A stretch of DNA of 64,000 bases from Rana temporaria (Eukaryota > Chordata > Amphibia > Anura > Ranidae), in contig NC_053492.1 in the NCBI RefSeq assembly GCF_905171775.1, positions 324,327,645 to 324,391,644 of the forward strand. The letters are read 5' to 3'. A model generated the notes under the pieces. The model did no database searches, was not told the DNA's origin, and saw only the letters and a list, made by a program, of their open reading frames with translations. Position numbers and translations under genes: made by a program. Below, piece by piece: positions 48,294-59,309 of the stretch. Each line of letters opens with the position of its first letter. The first letter of the stretch is position 1.

Positions 48294-48822
48294 ACCCCCC
48301 ATAAATTTTCTAACGCTATAAAAACATGGCGGCGAACCTCAAAAAAAAACTAGTTACCTAGTGGCACGAGCGACACTAATACAGCGATCAGAAAAACGAT
48401 CGCTTAGTGACGCTGGCAAAAGGGTTAACTAGGGGGTGATCAAGGGGTTAAAAGTGTTAGGTCCAGGGTAGCCCCCTACCCCCCCCCAATAAAGGTTTTA
48501 ACCCCTTGATCACCCCCTAGTTAACCCTTTCACCCCCTATTGCCAGCGTCACTAAGCGATCGTTTTTCTGATCGCTGTATTAGTGTCGCTGGTGCCGCTA
48601 GGTAGCTAGTTATTTTTTGAGGTTCGCCCGCCAGGTTTTTATAGCGTTAGGTACCCCCATACATTTTCTAATAAAGGTTTTAACCCCTGATTGCCCCTAG
48701 AGTTAACCCTTTCACCCCCTATTGCCAGCGTCACTAAGCGATCGTTTTTCTGATCGCTGTATTAGTGTCGCTGGTGCCGCTAGGTAGCTAGTTATTTTTT
48801 GAGGTTCGCCCGCCAGGTTTTT
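48294..48822. repeat. Fold-back interspersed repeat, left part
   Basis: Inverted arms at 48310-48453 and 48496-48650 share CTAACGCTATAAAAAC at the outer ends, a GCGATCGTTTTTCTGATCGC segment and TTAACCCCTTGATC at the inner ends. The right arm has about 11 extra bases (CACCCCCTATT). A third copy follows in direct orientation to the right arm (about 48670-48822) and is then interrupted by LINE-2. The family is not one I can name with confidence; similar GATCGTTTTTCTGATC-containing repeats are familiar from frog genomes. Confidence 0.8.
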
Positions 48823-48824
48823 TT

Positions 48825-49021
48825 TGTTTCATCAAAAAGCTTTTATTAAGCAAAACAACAGTTTACATGGTAGACAATAAGCGTTTCGGTACAATTGGAA
48901 TCAGACAGTAGTGCAATATAAAACAGCAAAATAATAAAACAATTTTTTGAAAGAATAGATAAATGCACGGGCCATATAGAAAGAGGGAGCATGACATTCA
49001 GCAATGACTATGCTTATAAGT
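48825..49021 (-). other. LINE-2 3' untranslated region
   Basis: About 0.2 kb between the ancestral ORF2 stop and the tail. It is AT-rich, with AATAAAAG about 20 nt before the A tail. No other feature is seen. Confidence 0.6.
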
Positions 49022-51811
49022 TTAGGAACAGGTTAAGGGTGAATTCAGCCATTTGTCCCATATCTTTTCATATTTGGCCGGGCAGCCCCTGTGAGAATAA
49101 ACTAACTTTTTATACGGTAGTACACCATTGACTTCCGCCAGCCAGTGAGAGAATTCTGGGGGGTCTGGACGCATTCACCCCCGTGCTATGACCTTCCGAG
49201 CTATAAACAGTGTCTCAAGTAGGAACACCTTTACAAATTTATTCAGTTCAGCATTCAGGAATATGCCTAGCAGGCATGGCTTTGGCTGCATAGTTATGGG
49301 GGATCCCATCTTGTCATGTAGGAACTTCACCACCTGTTCCCAGAAGGCCTGAATCCTAACGCACTGCCATAGCAAGTGGAAGAAAGTACCCGCATCCTGA
49401 CCACACATTGGGCAGGTGTTAGGGAAATCCCGTCTGTATTTAGAGATCCTAAGGGGTGTAAGATAGGCCCTGTTCAGAATGAAAGTTTGTGTGAGGCGGT
49501 CTGACAACTTAGGGGATACCAGTTTACATGCATCTAAGGCATCGCTCCATTCATCATCTTCCAGTGGACCCACATCCCCCACCCACCTGGACTTCAGGGC
49601 ATAGGCGGACACCGTCGCACTCGGGAGCGTGATCATGGTATGAAATTGAGTGATTCGTTTCTTAGGGTCAGGGTACTTAATTGCGGCCATCAGGGGATTG
49701 TCGGCTAGGGTCAGGTCGTCTTGGGGGAACTGGGCTCGGAAGGCGTGTCACAGTTGGGCGTAGCGAAATAGCATGTGGTCAGGCAGGTCGTACTCTGCTT
49801 GTAGTATATTAAAGGGTTTAAGTTTTCCGCCTCTGGTAACGTGTGACAGGTAGTATATCCCCCTAGAACTCCATATCTCAGTGTCTTGGATGCGCTCTAG
49901 TTCTGGTAGCGCCGTGTTGTGCCACAGGGAGGTGTAAGCGTGTGGGGTCGAGATGTTCAGCCTGCCTGAGACCACGCTCCACACCCTTCTATAGTGGTAC
50001 AGCAAGGAATCGAGGCCCCCCTCTGGGCAGCTTGATAGTACGCGTTGAAGTCGGGTAGTGCCAGTCCGGCCAGGTCGGTGGGGTTTTTTAGTTTGTGCCA
50101 GGGAAGCTTGTGCCTCGCTGAGCCCCAGATGAATGGTTTAAGGAGGGCCTCCATCTGCTTGAAACACCGGAGCACCAGGTAAACCGGCGAATGCCAAACC
50201 ATGTATAGAACTTTTGGTAACAGAACCATTTTTACCAGATTTATCCGGCCCGTAACTCCCAGTGGGAGCCGAGCCTAGGCCTGGGTTCTCTGTTTGATCA
50301 TATCATACAATGGCTCGACATTCAACAAAGTATAGTCTGCCGGGTTTCTGGTGGTTCGGATTCCCAGGTACTTAATTTCAGCCACTCTCTGCAGAGGGAG
50401 CCGGGCCCTGTCACCAGTCAGCGGGTAGCTGTCAAGTGGAAGTATTTGGGACTTGTCCCAGTTAATTCTGAGTCCCGAGAAAGCACCAAAGCGCTCTATC
50501 AGGGCCAGAGCCACCCGGAGTGAGTCAGTGGAATCGTCCAAATATAGTAACGTGTCATCAGCGTATGTGCTTATCCTTTCCTCCACTCCACCCCTCCGCA
50601 GGCCCGTTATGTCAGGGTGGGAGCGTATAGCGATCGCCAGCGGCTCCGCCGCCAGTGCATACAGTAACGGCGACAGGGGACATCCCTGCCTCGTACCCCG
50701 GCGCAAAGGGAATCGGTCTGACGGCCATCCGTTAGCTAGCACCCTGGCTACTGGATCCTGATAAAGGAGTCTTACCCAACGAATGAACCTGGGACCCAAA
50801 CCAAATTTTGCAAGGCAAGCCCAGAGGTATCGCCACTCCACTGAGTCGAACGCCTTGGCAGTGTCCAAGGCGACCACTATTCTGGAGCCTGGGTTGTCAT
50901 GTGGAGCCTGGAGGTTGATAAACAGCCTCCTAAGGTTGAAGGAGGTGTTCCGCCCCGGCATAAAGCCTGCCTGATCAACGTGCACAAGGGAAAGGATCAC
51001 GGTGTTGAGGCGGGCTGAGAGCACCTTGGCCAGTATCTTAATGTCCACCTGTAGCAGGGAGATGGGGCGATACGACTCGGGTATGTGAGGGTCCTTCCCT
51101 GGCTTGGGGGTCAGCACAATGGTCGCTTCCCTCATTGAGGGTGGGAGCTCGGAGCCATCGAAGATAGAGTTGTATAGGGCAAGGAGTCTAGGGACCAGAG
51201 TATCAGCAGAGGTGGAATAAAACTCGGCCGGTAGGCCGACCGACCCCGGTGCTTTAGATTTCGGGAGGCCGGCCAGAGCAGCGGAGATCTCCTCCGCCGT
51301 CAGCGGCTCCTCGAGTGTCCGGGTCTGTTGTGCAGTCAGTCGGGGGATCACTAGGTTAGTCAGAAACTCCTCCGCCAAGGAGTCATCATCTGTGGCTACC
51401 GTGTCATATAGGGAAGAGAAGAAGTCTCGAAACATAGCAGTCACCTTTTCCGGGTCGGTCACGAGGTCCCCTGTTGGAGAGCGCAGGGAGATCACCACCG
51501 GCGGTCTCTCCTCGCAGTGTACCAGATAGGCTAGCAACCTCCCTGCTCTCTCCCCGTGTTCGAATGTCCTCTGCTTGAGAAAGAAGAGTTTACGCCTCGA
51601 TTTTTCGTAGTGCAACTGTTCAGCCGCCCTGATACAGAGCCTTAGCTCTGCAGCCAGGTCGGCCGTCGGGCTGGCAGTGTATTCCCTCTCCTTTGCTTCA
51701 GTGAGTTTCGTGGCCCTGTCCAGCGCCTCTGCAGACCCTGCCTTTATGGAGTTTATACGGGAGGAGAGTGTCGAGCGGGCATGCAGTTTGAAGGCCTCCC
51801 AGACCGCCCGG
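49022..51811 (-). pseudogene. LINE-2 ORF2 remnant: reverse transcriptase and C-terminal domain
   Basis: The reading frame runs from the truncation through SYRPISLLQVDIKI, VVALDTAKAFDSVEW (motif A), GTRQGCPLSPLLY (motif B) and STYADDTLLYL (motif C), then a thumb-like region and CPMCGQDAG...HLLWQC. The endonuclease is absent. Lesions: in-frame TAG at 50275-50277, a frameshift near 49960-50005, in-frame TGA at 49748-49750 and in-frame TGA at 49175-49177. Coding similarity continues in frame past the last TGA to a TAA at 49022-49024. Two of the stops look like TGG-to-TAG and CGA-to-TGA changes. The copy is dead but not ancient. Confidence 0.87.
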
Positions 51812-51819
51812 AGAGATGC

Positions 51820-53620
51820 ATCGTTTTTCTGATCGCTGTATTAGTGTCGCTCGTGCCGCTAGGTAGCTAGTTAGTGCCAGTAACGCTTACACCCACGCGC
51901 AAAGCATACTCCCCCCATATGTGGAATTACACCCCAAAATACATTCTGCTGCTTCTCCTGAGTACGGGGCTACCTCATGTGTGAGACTTTTTGGGAGCCT
52001 AGCCGCGTACGGGACCCCAAAAACCAATCACCGCCTTCAGGCTTTCTAAGGGTGTAAATTTTTGATTTCACTCCTCACTACCTATCACAGTTTCGAAGGC
52101 CATAAAATGCCAAAATAGCACAAAAACCCCCCAAATGACCCCATTTTGGAAAGTAGACACCCCAAGCTATTTTCTGAGAGGGATGTCGAGTCCATGGAAT
52201 ATTTTATATTTTGACACAAGTTGCGGGAATATGATAAACTGATTTTTTTTTGCACAAAGTTGTCACTAAATGATATATTTTTTGGGGCAAAAAAATTAAA
52301 TATTCCATGGACTCAACATGCCTCTCAGCAAATAGCTTGGGGTGTCTTCTTTCCAAAATGGGGTCATTTGGGGGAGTTGTGTGCCATCTTGGCATTGTAT
52401 GGCCTTCAAAACTATGATAGGTAGTGAGGAGTGAAATCAAAAATGTATGCCCTTAGAAATCTTGAAGGTGGTGATTGGTTTTCGGTGTTCCGTACGCGGC
52501 TAGGCTCCCAAAAAGTCCCACACATGTGGTATCCCTGTACTCAGGAGAAGCAGCAGAATGTATTTTGGGGTGCAATTCCACATATAACCATGGCATGTGT
52601 GAGAAATATATCATTAAGTGACAACTTTGTGCAAACAAATATCAGTTTATCATATTCCCGCAACTTGTGTCAAAATATAAAATATTCCATGGACTCGACA
52701 TGCCTCTCAGCAAATAGCTTGGGGTGTCTTCTTTCCAAAATGGGGTCATTTGGGGGGGGTTTTGTGCTATTTTGGCATTTTATGGCCTTCGAAACTGTGA
52801 TAGGTAGTGAGGAGTGAAATCAAAAATTTGCGCCCTTAGAAATGCTGAAGGCGGTGCTTGGTTTTCGGTGTCCCGTACGTGGCTAGGCTCCCAAAAAGTC
52901 CCACACATGTGGTATCCCCGTACTCAGAAGAAGCAGCAGAATGTATTTTGGGGTGCAATTCCACATATAACCATGGCATATTGTCATTATTTAATCACTT
53001 GGGACAAAAAAAAAAATATTCAATGGACTCAACATGCCTCTCAGCAGTTTCCCTGGGGTGTCTACTTTCCAAAATGGTGTCATTTGGGGGGGTTTTGTAC
53101 TGCCTTGCCATTTTAGCACCTCAAGAAATGAGATAGGCATTTATAAAATAAAAGTTGTGTAAATTCCAGAAAATGTACCCTAGTTTGTAGACGCTATAAT
53201 TTTTGCGAAAACCAATAAATATACGCTTATTGCGATTTTTTTTACAAAAGACATGTGGCTGAATACATTTTGGCCTAAATGTTTGACTAAAATTTAGTTT
53301 ATTCGATATTTTTTACTTTTTGTTATAAGAAAAATCATTTTTTTTCAAAATTTTCAGTCTTTTTCCGTTTATATCGCAAAAAATAAAAATCGCATAGGCA
53401 ATCAAATACCATCAAAAGAAAGCTCTATTTGTGGGAAGAAAAGGATGCAAATTTCATTTCGGTACAACATTGCATGACCGCGCAATTACCAGTTAAAGCA
53501 GCGCAGTGACAAATTATAAAAACACCTTGGGTCTTTAGACCGTATTGGTGGTTAAAGGAGCCATTTTTCAAAGGGACAAGTATATACATCACAAGGCTTA
53601 TACTCACAATCTATAAAATA
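51820..53620. repeat. Fold-back interspersed repeat, right part, with internal 0.3-0.4-kb repeats
   Basis: After LINE-2 the fold-back repeat continues. A block beginning near TATTCCATGGACTCAACATG occurs in forward orientation at about 52301-52594, 52682-52980 and, partially, 53019-53117. It also occurs inverted at about 51931-52236, making a large palindrome. The block contains TTTCCAAAATGGGGTCATTT, GATAGGTAGTGAGGAGTG and GTGGTATCC(C/T)(C/T)GTACTCAG. From about 53120 to 53570 a different AT-rich part follows. Small open frames in this region are shared between copies because the DNA is shared; no transposase is visible. I cannot assign a superfamily. Confidence 0.75.
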
Positions 53621-53992
53621 TTTTGTAAAATATTTTCTCGAGGATGAACCATTCAGTGTACCCAGACAGTAATATACATAACTAAACAAAACATAAAATG
53701 CCCCCCCTCCCCTCTCCTCCCTTCCCCCTCCCTTTATTGAATATCAATGCTATGATCAGTCAAGTTGGGGCCTATTGCTAGGCTCCACTCCTGGCCAATC
53801 CTTTTCTGGGGGCTGTAAATGCCCACCTGAGCCGAGTCTCAACCCTCATTCGGCGGTGGTCCCTCGAGCGCAGGCGGGTACCGCCAGGTCCTCCCCGTCC
53901 CCTCCCCAACCACCCCCGAGCAAATTTGTTTCTCAACAACAACCCAGACTCTCCTTATCTACTAGACTTGCTTATTTCCAACCTTAGGACCA
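53621..53992 (-). other. LINE-3 sequence beyond ORF1, truncated
   Basis: Follows the ORF1 stop on the minus strand. It includes a pyrimidine-rich plus-strand tract (53700-53735) and a GC-rich stretch (53770-53930). No ORF2 follows: by about 53620 the sequence is the flanking repeat. The element therefore lacks its 3' part, unlike usual 5' truncation, so a deletion or rearrangement is likely. Confidence 0.45.
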
Positions 53993-54817
53993 CTATACCC
54001 TATTCCATGACTGTTTTTTTAGCTTTCCCCATTCTGGAGGTTTCCTTTCCCAGTTTTCTATGTTAATACTGGGCAATTCCATTTTACTACAGAATTCCTT
54101 CAAATCTTCTGGAAATCGCAGAATGGCTGATGTTTCTTGGTTTTTAGCTATCAAACATGCTGGAAATCCCCATCTATAGTAGATCCCTTTTTCCTGTAGT
54201 AGGTTAATCAGGGGTTTCAATGCTCTTCTGCGTGAGAGTGTTTCCTGTGACAAATCGGTAAAAAGAAGTAGCGTAGCTCCCTCGTATTCGATAACTACAG
54301 AGTTTCTCGTGCCCAGCTGAATTTTTTGTTTTTCTTTATATTGGGAGAATCTCACTATTACATCTCTTGCCATCTCAAGTGGAGCTTTCATGGTTTTCTG
54401 CACTCTGTGTATTCTGTCAAAAGCTATTGGCGTTTGTGCTTCTTTTTTCCTTATTTTGTTAAATACTTCACAAATCACATTTTCTAGATCTTTGTTTTCC
54501 ACAGATTCTGGTAGGCCTCGGACCCTTAAATTATTTCGTCTATTTCTATTTTCTTGATCCTCAAGCTTATATTGAAGGTTCCTCATTTCTATCCAGTCCC
54601 TATCCGCCCTCTCACGTAATTCCAGGATAGCTTTTTTATGTTCATCTAATTGTGTTTCCTCAACTCTCGTTAATACATTTTTGATATCTGCTCTAGTTGC
54701 ATTCAATTCGCCTTTAATCGTGCTTTCTAAATATGTCATCTCACACTGCCGGGTGGGGGGCGTGGCCGGATGCAGGAGGGAGCGAGAGCGCTGGAGTGAG
54801 TGAGTGAGAGCCTCCAC
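53993..54817 (-). CDS. LINE-3 ORF1 protein, L1-type (coiled coil, RRM, C-terminal domain)
   Basis: A 274-residue open frame. In L1-type LINEs the ORF1 protein binds the element's RNA as a trimer. Residues about 28-105 are charged and heptad-like, ending DQENRNRRNNLRVRGLPESV, the coiled coil leading into the RRM. The central part includes PIAFDRIHRV and ARDVIVRFSQY. The C-terminal domain includes LSQETLSRRRALKPL and YYRWGFPACL. All of this fits the Transposase_22/L1 ORF1 family. The frame is intact, but the first about 25 residues (Ser/Arg/Pro-rich) may not be native; a Met near 54740 is an alternative start. With no ORF2 downstream it cannot be a functional element. Confidence 0.85.
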   Translation of the reverse strand: MEALTHSLQRSRSLLHPATPPTRQCEMTYLESTIKGELNATRADIKNVLTRVEETQLDEHKKAILELRERADRDWIEMRNLQYKLEDQENRNRRNNLRVRGLPESVENKDLENVICEVFNKIRKKEAQTPIAFDRIHRVQKTMKAPLEMARDVIVRFSQYKEKQKIQLGTRNSVVIEYEGATLLLFTDLSQETLSRRRALKPLINLLQEKGIYYRWGFPACLIAKNQETSAILRFPEDLKEFCSKMELPSINIENWERKPPEWGKLKKQSWNRV

Positions 54818-55420
54818 CTTCCCCCCTACCTAGCTGAAAATCATGCCGAGATAATGCACTCAAACTCGGACCCTTGCTTGGATCTTTACCCCCCCAGGAG
54901 CTGGGACCTTAAGGCATTGTGGTGCACGATAAAGCAGCCGTGTATTCCCTGTCGTCTGGGCTGTCCGAGCCTAATATGTGAACTTTTACAGCCGCTGCCT
55001 GTTGAGCTTTCTCTATGCTCTCCCTATGCTACCATGCGCTGTGACTGCTGATGGCCCTGGCTGGCTGGTCTAGAAGCACACAGGCACTATAGGTCCGGAG
55101 CGTACTTACATTTTAACTCAGCCTCTGGGCACTGGGCTGCCTGGCCGGATCGTGGAGTGGCTCTGGGGGTGGAGGAGACCGGGAACGGGCTTCACCGAGT
55201 GGGGGATTGAGGGGTGCACAGGAGATACCCGAAAACTACGGAGCTGCCGAAATCCCGCGAGATCTCGTATACAGTGAGAGCACATCTCCTGGTCACTGTG
55301 TCTCTCTGCAGCAGGGACTGAGACCTGATCGAGGGAGTGTAAAGATCCCAGCAAGGGGATGAGGAGATTACTGGATCATTCTTGAGCACTGCATGGAGTA
55401 CCACTCTTGGCATTAAATAT
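54818..55420 (-). other. Probable 5' leader of LINE-3
   Basis: GC-rich sequence upstream of ORF1 on the minus strand, without convincing coding potential. It changes to AT-rich sequence near 55415. Reading it as the LINE leader rests only on position and composition. Confidence 0.4.
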
Positions 55421-55913
55421 TGATTAAATTAAGTATTAAAGTATTAAATATTGATAAACAGCTGGCTGCATAACATACATCAAAGGCAAAATAGTCAGCA
55501 TCAACACTGCATCATGTATAACTGGCAGTTATCAATCATCCCTGAGCACCTAAGATCATTAAGATCATTTTCTAGCAAGAGGTTCTGCAGCAGATGAATT
55601 GCATATGTGATATTGTCTACCACATAAGCCCTGACTGGGATGTTTGCATCCATAGTTTTGGGAAGCACGTTCATTAATTGTAGGCTAATCAGCTACAGGC
55701 CAACTATTGCTCTCTCCTTTTTCTTTTTTTTTGTTTGCCCCTTTTTTTGTATTCCTTATTTATCAGCAAAAAGAAAACGGCACAGCGGCAAGAGGCGCCT
55801 GCTGTAAGCTGTAAAGGACTGCTACATAGTACATAGTACTGGTGTTATACCTTGGGGATGCGGCAGGAGTGGACACTATAGGGGCATTAAAATATAATCT
55901 GGGACACTAATAT
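55421..55913 (+). other. LINE-4 leader upstream of the Penelope-like insertion
   Basis: Plus-strand sequence that, without the insertion, would run into the ORF1 start codon at 60801. It ends with the left copy of the target duplication (TGGGACACTAATAT, 55900-55913). The LINE-4 5' end cannot be located; the stretch to about 55740 may belong to something else. Confidence 0.5.
55900..55913 (+). repeat. Target-site duplication, left copy
   Basis: TGGGACACTAATAT here is identical to 60789-60802. Flanking bases differ (C before and A after here; A before and G after on the right), so the duplication is exactly 14 bp. It defines the edges of the Penelope-like insertion. Confidence 0.85.
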
Positions 55914-56206
55914 AAAAGAAAAAGCTGCGCTGCAAAAAAATTATATAAATTGTGACTTTAAGCAACATAAACTGAACAATATGCTATAAATATTGCACAA
56001 AACACACCAGTGCAGTAATAATGTCTGGTACACAAGTGAAATAAAATAAAGTCCATATGGATAAATGTATCCCAAAGGTTCCAACAAAGGGGAGATAAGA
56101 CAGAGATGACAGAGAGTTCTCCGAATGGGTGATAAGAAGTCCAGACACAATCCTGTGAATCAGTATAACTGATGAGAGTAGCCTCCACCACTTATGTCCT
56201 AACTGC

Positions 56207-57205
56207 TTACCAAAACGATAAATCAACATTCACATCAGTGTCTATATTGAGTCCATAAGGGACGTACGTACAGATTCGATAAATCCAGGCCATTTCAAGC
56301 CTGGATAGTTCTCTGACCAATGAGCTACCTCTCCAATGGGGATCAAATTTGTCTATCCCAATGAAGAGTGTACCTTCTGGATCACGATTATGACATTGAT
56401 CATAGTGGCTGGACACTGAGTGTTGAGGGAATCCAGATCTAATATTGGTAATATGTTCACCTAATCTTACATTCATTGGTCTCTTGGTCCTGCCAATGTA
56501 CTGTAATCCGCACGGACATTCTAAAAGATAAACAACCCCAGTTGTACTACACGTAATAAAAGGCTCAATTTTGTGTTCTTTTAGAGTACTTGTTGAAATA
56601 AAGGATAAGGTTTTTTTAGATTTAATTTTATTTAATGTACAGACTTTACAGTTTCTGCATTGGTGAAATCCCTTGATATCTCGTTGGAAAAAAAATATCT
56701 TTTTGGTGGGAGGGTCCACCACATTAGGGGCTATTTTGTCCCGTAGTGAGGGTACGCCTCTGAATATCACTTGGGGGTTTGCTGATAAAAATGTATTAAT
56801 GACCCTATCATTGGATAACAGATGCCAATGCTTTTTGATAAGTTTTTTAATGGCATAGTGCTGACTAGAATAAGTAGTGATGAATGGCACTATAGGTTTG
56901 TTTTTAGTGGATTTTGGGATAGTGTTCAATAAAGTGCATCTATCAATTGCGGCCACTTCATTAAAACTATTTTCCAATGTTAGAGGATCATATCCTTTTT
57001 CAAGTAATCTGGTTTTGAGTATACCAGCTTGAATCTCATAATCCTTCAGAGTAGAGCAATTTCTCCTCATCCTTATAAACTGGCTTCTTGGAACAGAATT
57101 TAGCCAATTATCATGGTGGCAACTTCCTATTGGAATAAATGAATTCCTATCTGTTTTTTTAAAATAAGTCTTTGTTAGAAATGAATCTTTATCCTTAATG
57201 ATGGC
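56207..57205 (-). pseudogene. Penelope-like ORF, 5'-truncated: RT C-terminal part plus GIY-YIG endonuclease
   Basis: An open minus-strand frame that starts in the middle of the element (IIKDKDSFLTKTYF), passes through the region C-terminal to the RT, then the CRNCKVC cysteine motif and the GIY-YIG domain: GVVYLLECPCGLQYIG, RTKRPMNVRLGEH and SSHYDQCHN. It ends DVNVDLSFW, where the internal deletion begins. The frame is intact across the stretch where the right-hand copy is frameshifted. It lacks the RT catalytic motifs, so it cannot work alone. Confidence 0.88.
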
Positions 57206-59309
57206 AGGTGTGCCAATTAAGGATACAGTTGCTGCTCAAGTAACTGTTCAACACTCAGGACTTGCCAATGCTTCCACTTGGAACCCCCTTGGCACGCTGG
57301 CTCCCGCCTTGAGAGTCTTTAGGGACGTAGTGCTTAGAGACTTGGAGAAGATCAAAGTCTCTGGGCATAAAATGGATCCTAATCTAGAAATTGGTTTGGA
57401 CACCTTATGCACTAATAAGGAGGTGGTTATACGTCCAGCAGACAAAGGAGGGGGGATAGTAGTCATGGACCGTACTTCTTATATTGATGGGATTAAGACA
57501 ATAGTTAGCTATAGGGATACCTATGCCCCTTTATCAGGAAATCCGATTATTCAATATAAAGGCCTATTGGAAACACTGGTCCTAAAGGGCTCCGAAAAGG
57601 GGATTCTCAACGAAAAAGAACAATTGTTCTTAGTCCCTAGGGCCCCCAGAGTTCCGATCTTATACAGCCTGCCGAAGATACATAAGAGTCTTAACATGTC
57701 CCCCTGGACGCCCAATTATTAGTGGCATAGATTCGATCACGTCCAGGGTGGGGAAATATATAGACTATTATCTCCAACCTTTAGTTCAGAAAATGCCATC
57801 GCATCTCAAAGACTCAAAACAGGTTATTAATTTACTCTCTCAAATAAAGGCTAATCATACCGTGTGGATGGTGACAGCTGACGTCCAGTCATTGTATACG
57901 ATCATTCCCCACAATCTGGGCCTTCAAGCTGTTAAACATTTTTTAGATCTTTCTTCTGACCTATTGCCATTGCAGAGGGAGTTTATTATGGAATTATTGG
58001 AGTACGCGGCAAGTCATAACTATTTTTGGTTTGACCATAATTATTACAGACAAATCCGCAGAGTTGCAATGGGTGCCAAATATGCACCCAGCCTGGCCAA
58101 TTTATTCATGGCCAAATGGGAGGAGGACGTCATCTACCATGATCAGAACCCCCACATCAAGTTGTGGGCTAGGTATATTGATAACGTCCTCCTCCTATGG
58201 ACAGGCAGCAAATCACAATTGGATTCCTTAATTTCCTCGCTCAATAACAATGAGCGAGGGATATGTTTGTCTTTTGAAGCTAGTCAGGAGTCTATTGACT
58301 TTCTTGATCTTACCATCATTAAGGATAAAGATTCATTTCTAACAAAGACTTATTTTAAAAAAACAGATAGGAATTCATTTATTCCAATAGGAAGTTGCCA
58401 CCATGATAATTGGCTAAATTCTGTTCCAAGAAGCCAGTTTATAAGGATGAGGAGAAATTGCTCTACTCTGAAGGATTATGAGATTCAAGCTGGTATACTC
58501 AAAACCAGATTACTTGAAAAAGGATATGATCCTCTAACATTGGAAAATAGTTTTAATGAAGTGGCCGCAATTGATAGATGCACTTTATTGAACACTATCC
58601 CCAAATCCACTAAAAACAAACCTATAGTGCCATTCATCACTACTTATTCTAGTCAGCACTATGCCATTAAAAAACTTATCAAAAAGCATTGGCATCTGTT
58701 ATCCAATGATAGGGTCATTAATACATTTTTATCAGCAAACCCCCAAGTGATATTCAGAGGCGTACCCTCACTACGGGACAAAATAGCCCCTAATGTGGTG
58801 GACCCTCCCACCAAAAGATATCTTTTTTCCAACGAGATATCAAGGGATTTCACCAATGCAGAAACTGTAAAGTCTGTACATTAAATAAAATTAAATCTAA
58901 AAAAACCTTATCCTTTATTTCAACAAGTACTCTAAAAGAACACAAAATTGAGCCTTTTATTACGTGTAGTACAACTGGGGTTGTTTATCTTTTAGAATGT
59001 CCGTGCGGATTACAGTACATTGGCAGGACCAAGAGACCAATGAATGTAAGATTAGGTGAACATATTACCAATATTAGATCTGGATTCCCTCAACACTCAG
59101 TGTCTAGCCACTATGATCAATGTCATAATCGTAATCCAGAAGGTACACTCTTCATTGGGATAGACAAATTTGATCCCCATTGGAGAGGTAGCTCATTTGT
59201 CAGAGAACTATCCAGGCTTGAAATGGCCTGGATTTATCGAATCTGTACGTACGTCCCTTATGGACTCAATATAGACACTGATGTGAATGCCTTTATAGAT
59301 AATGGCTAG
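57206..59309 (+). pseudogene. Penelope-like ORF: reverse transcriptase plus GIY-YIG endonuclease, two frameshifts
   Basis: Penelope-like elements encode an RT related to telomerase RT and, usually, a GIY-YIG endonuclease. Frame 1 (to about 57700) has RPADKGGGIVVMD and YSLPKIHK. A 1-nt shift near 57700 moves RPIISGIDS into frame 2. Frame 2 holds VTADVQSLYTIIP (motif A), VAMGAKYAPSLANLF (motif B), WARYIDNVLLLW (motif C) and IDFLDLTI. A second shift, in an A/T run near 58815-58830, moves the rest (CRNCKVC, CPCGLQYIGRTKR, ending DVNAFIDNG) into frame 3, ending at 59309. Motif C has Asp-Asn where Asp-Asp is expected. The N-terminus is missing, cut at the inversion centre. Confidence 0.9.

Larger units (their letters stand above)
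48823..51819 (-). mobile_element. LINE-2: 5'-truncated L1/Tx1-type LINE
   Basis: A 3-kb minus-strand LINE inside the fold-back repeat. The 3' end on the element strand has an AATAAAAGC polyadenylation-like signal and a short A tail (plus strand T run at about 48823-48831). The 5' end is cut within the linker between endonuclease and reverse transcriptase at about 51811-51819. The right flank repeats about 53 bp of the left flank (51820-51874 versus 48741-48795). Confidence 0.85.

Noticed and set aside
42004..48302. Long minus-strand frames in the minisatellites (up to 503 codons) as genes
   Set aside because: All three frames are open and give the same periodic peptide, which is expected of a 14-bp repeat without stops; copies of 13 bp shift phase freely.
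55941..56229. Small frames at 55941-56229 and their mirror at 60348-60616
   Set aside because: They are the same noncoding Penelope-like 3' sequence in the two arms; no family similarity and no conserved frame.
56207..57070. Cellular GIY-YIG nuclease gene (SLX1-like)
   Set aside because: The same frame is duplicated downstream next to a Penelope-type RT, inside a structure with a target duplication, so it belongs to the mobile element.
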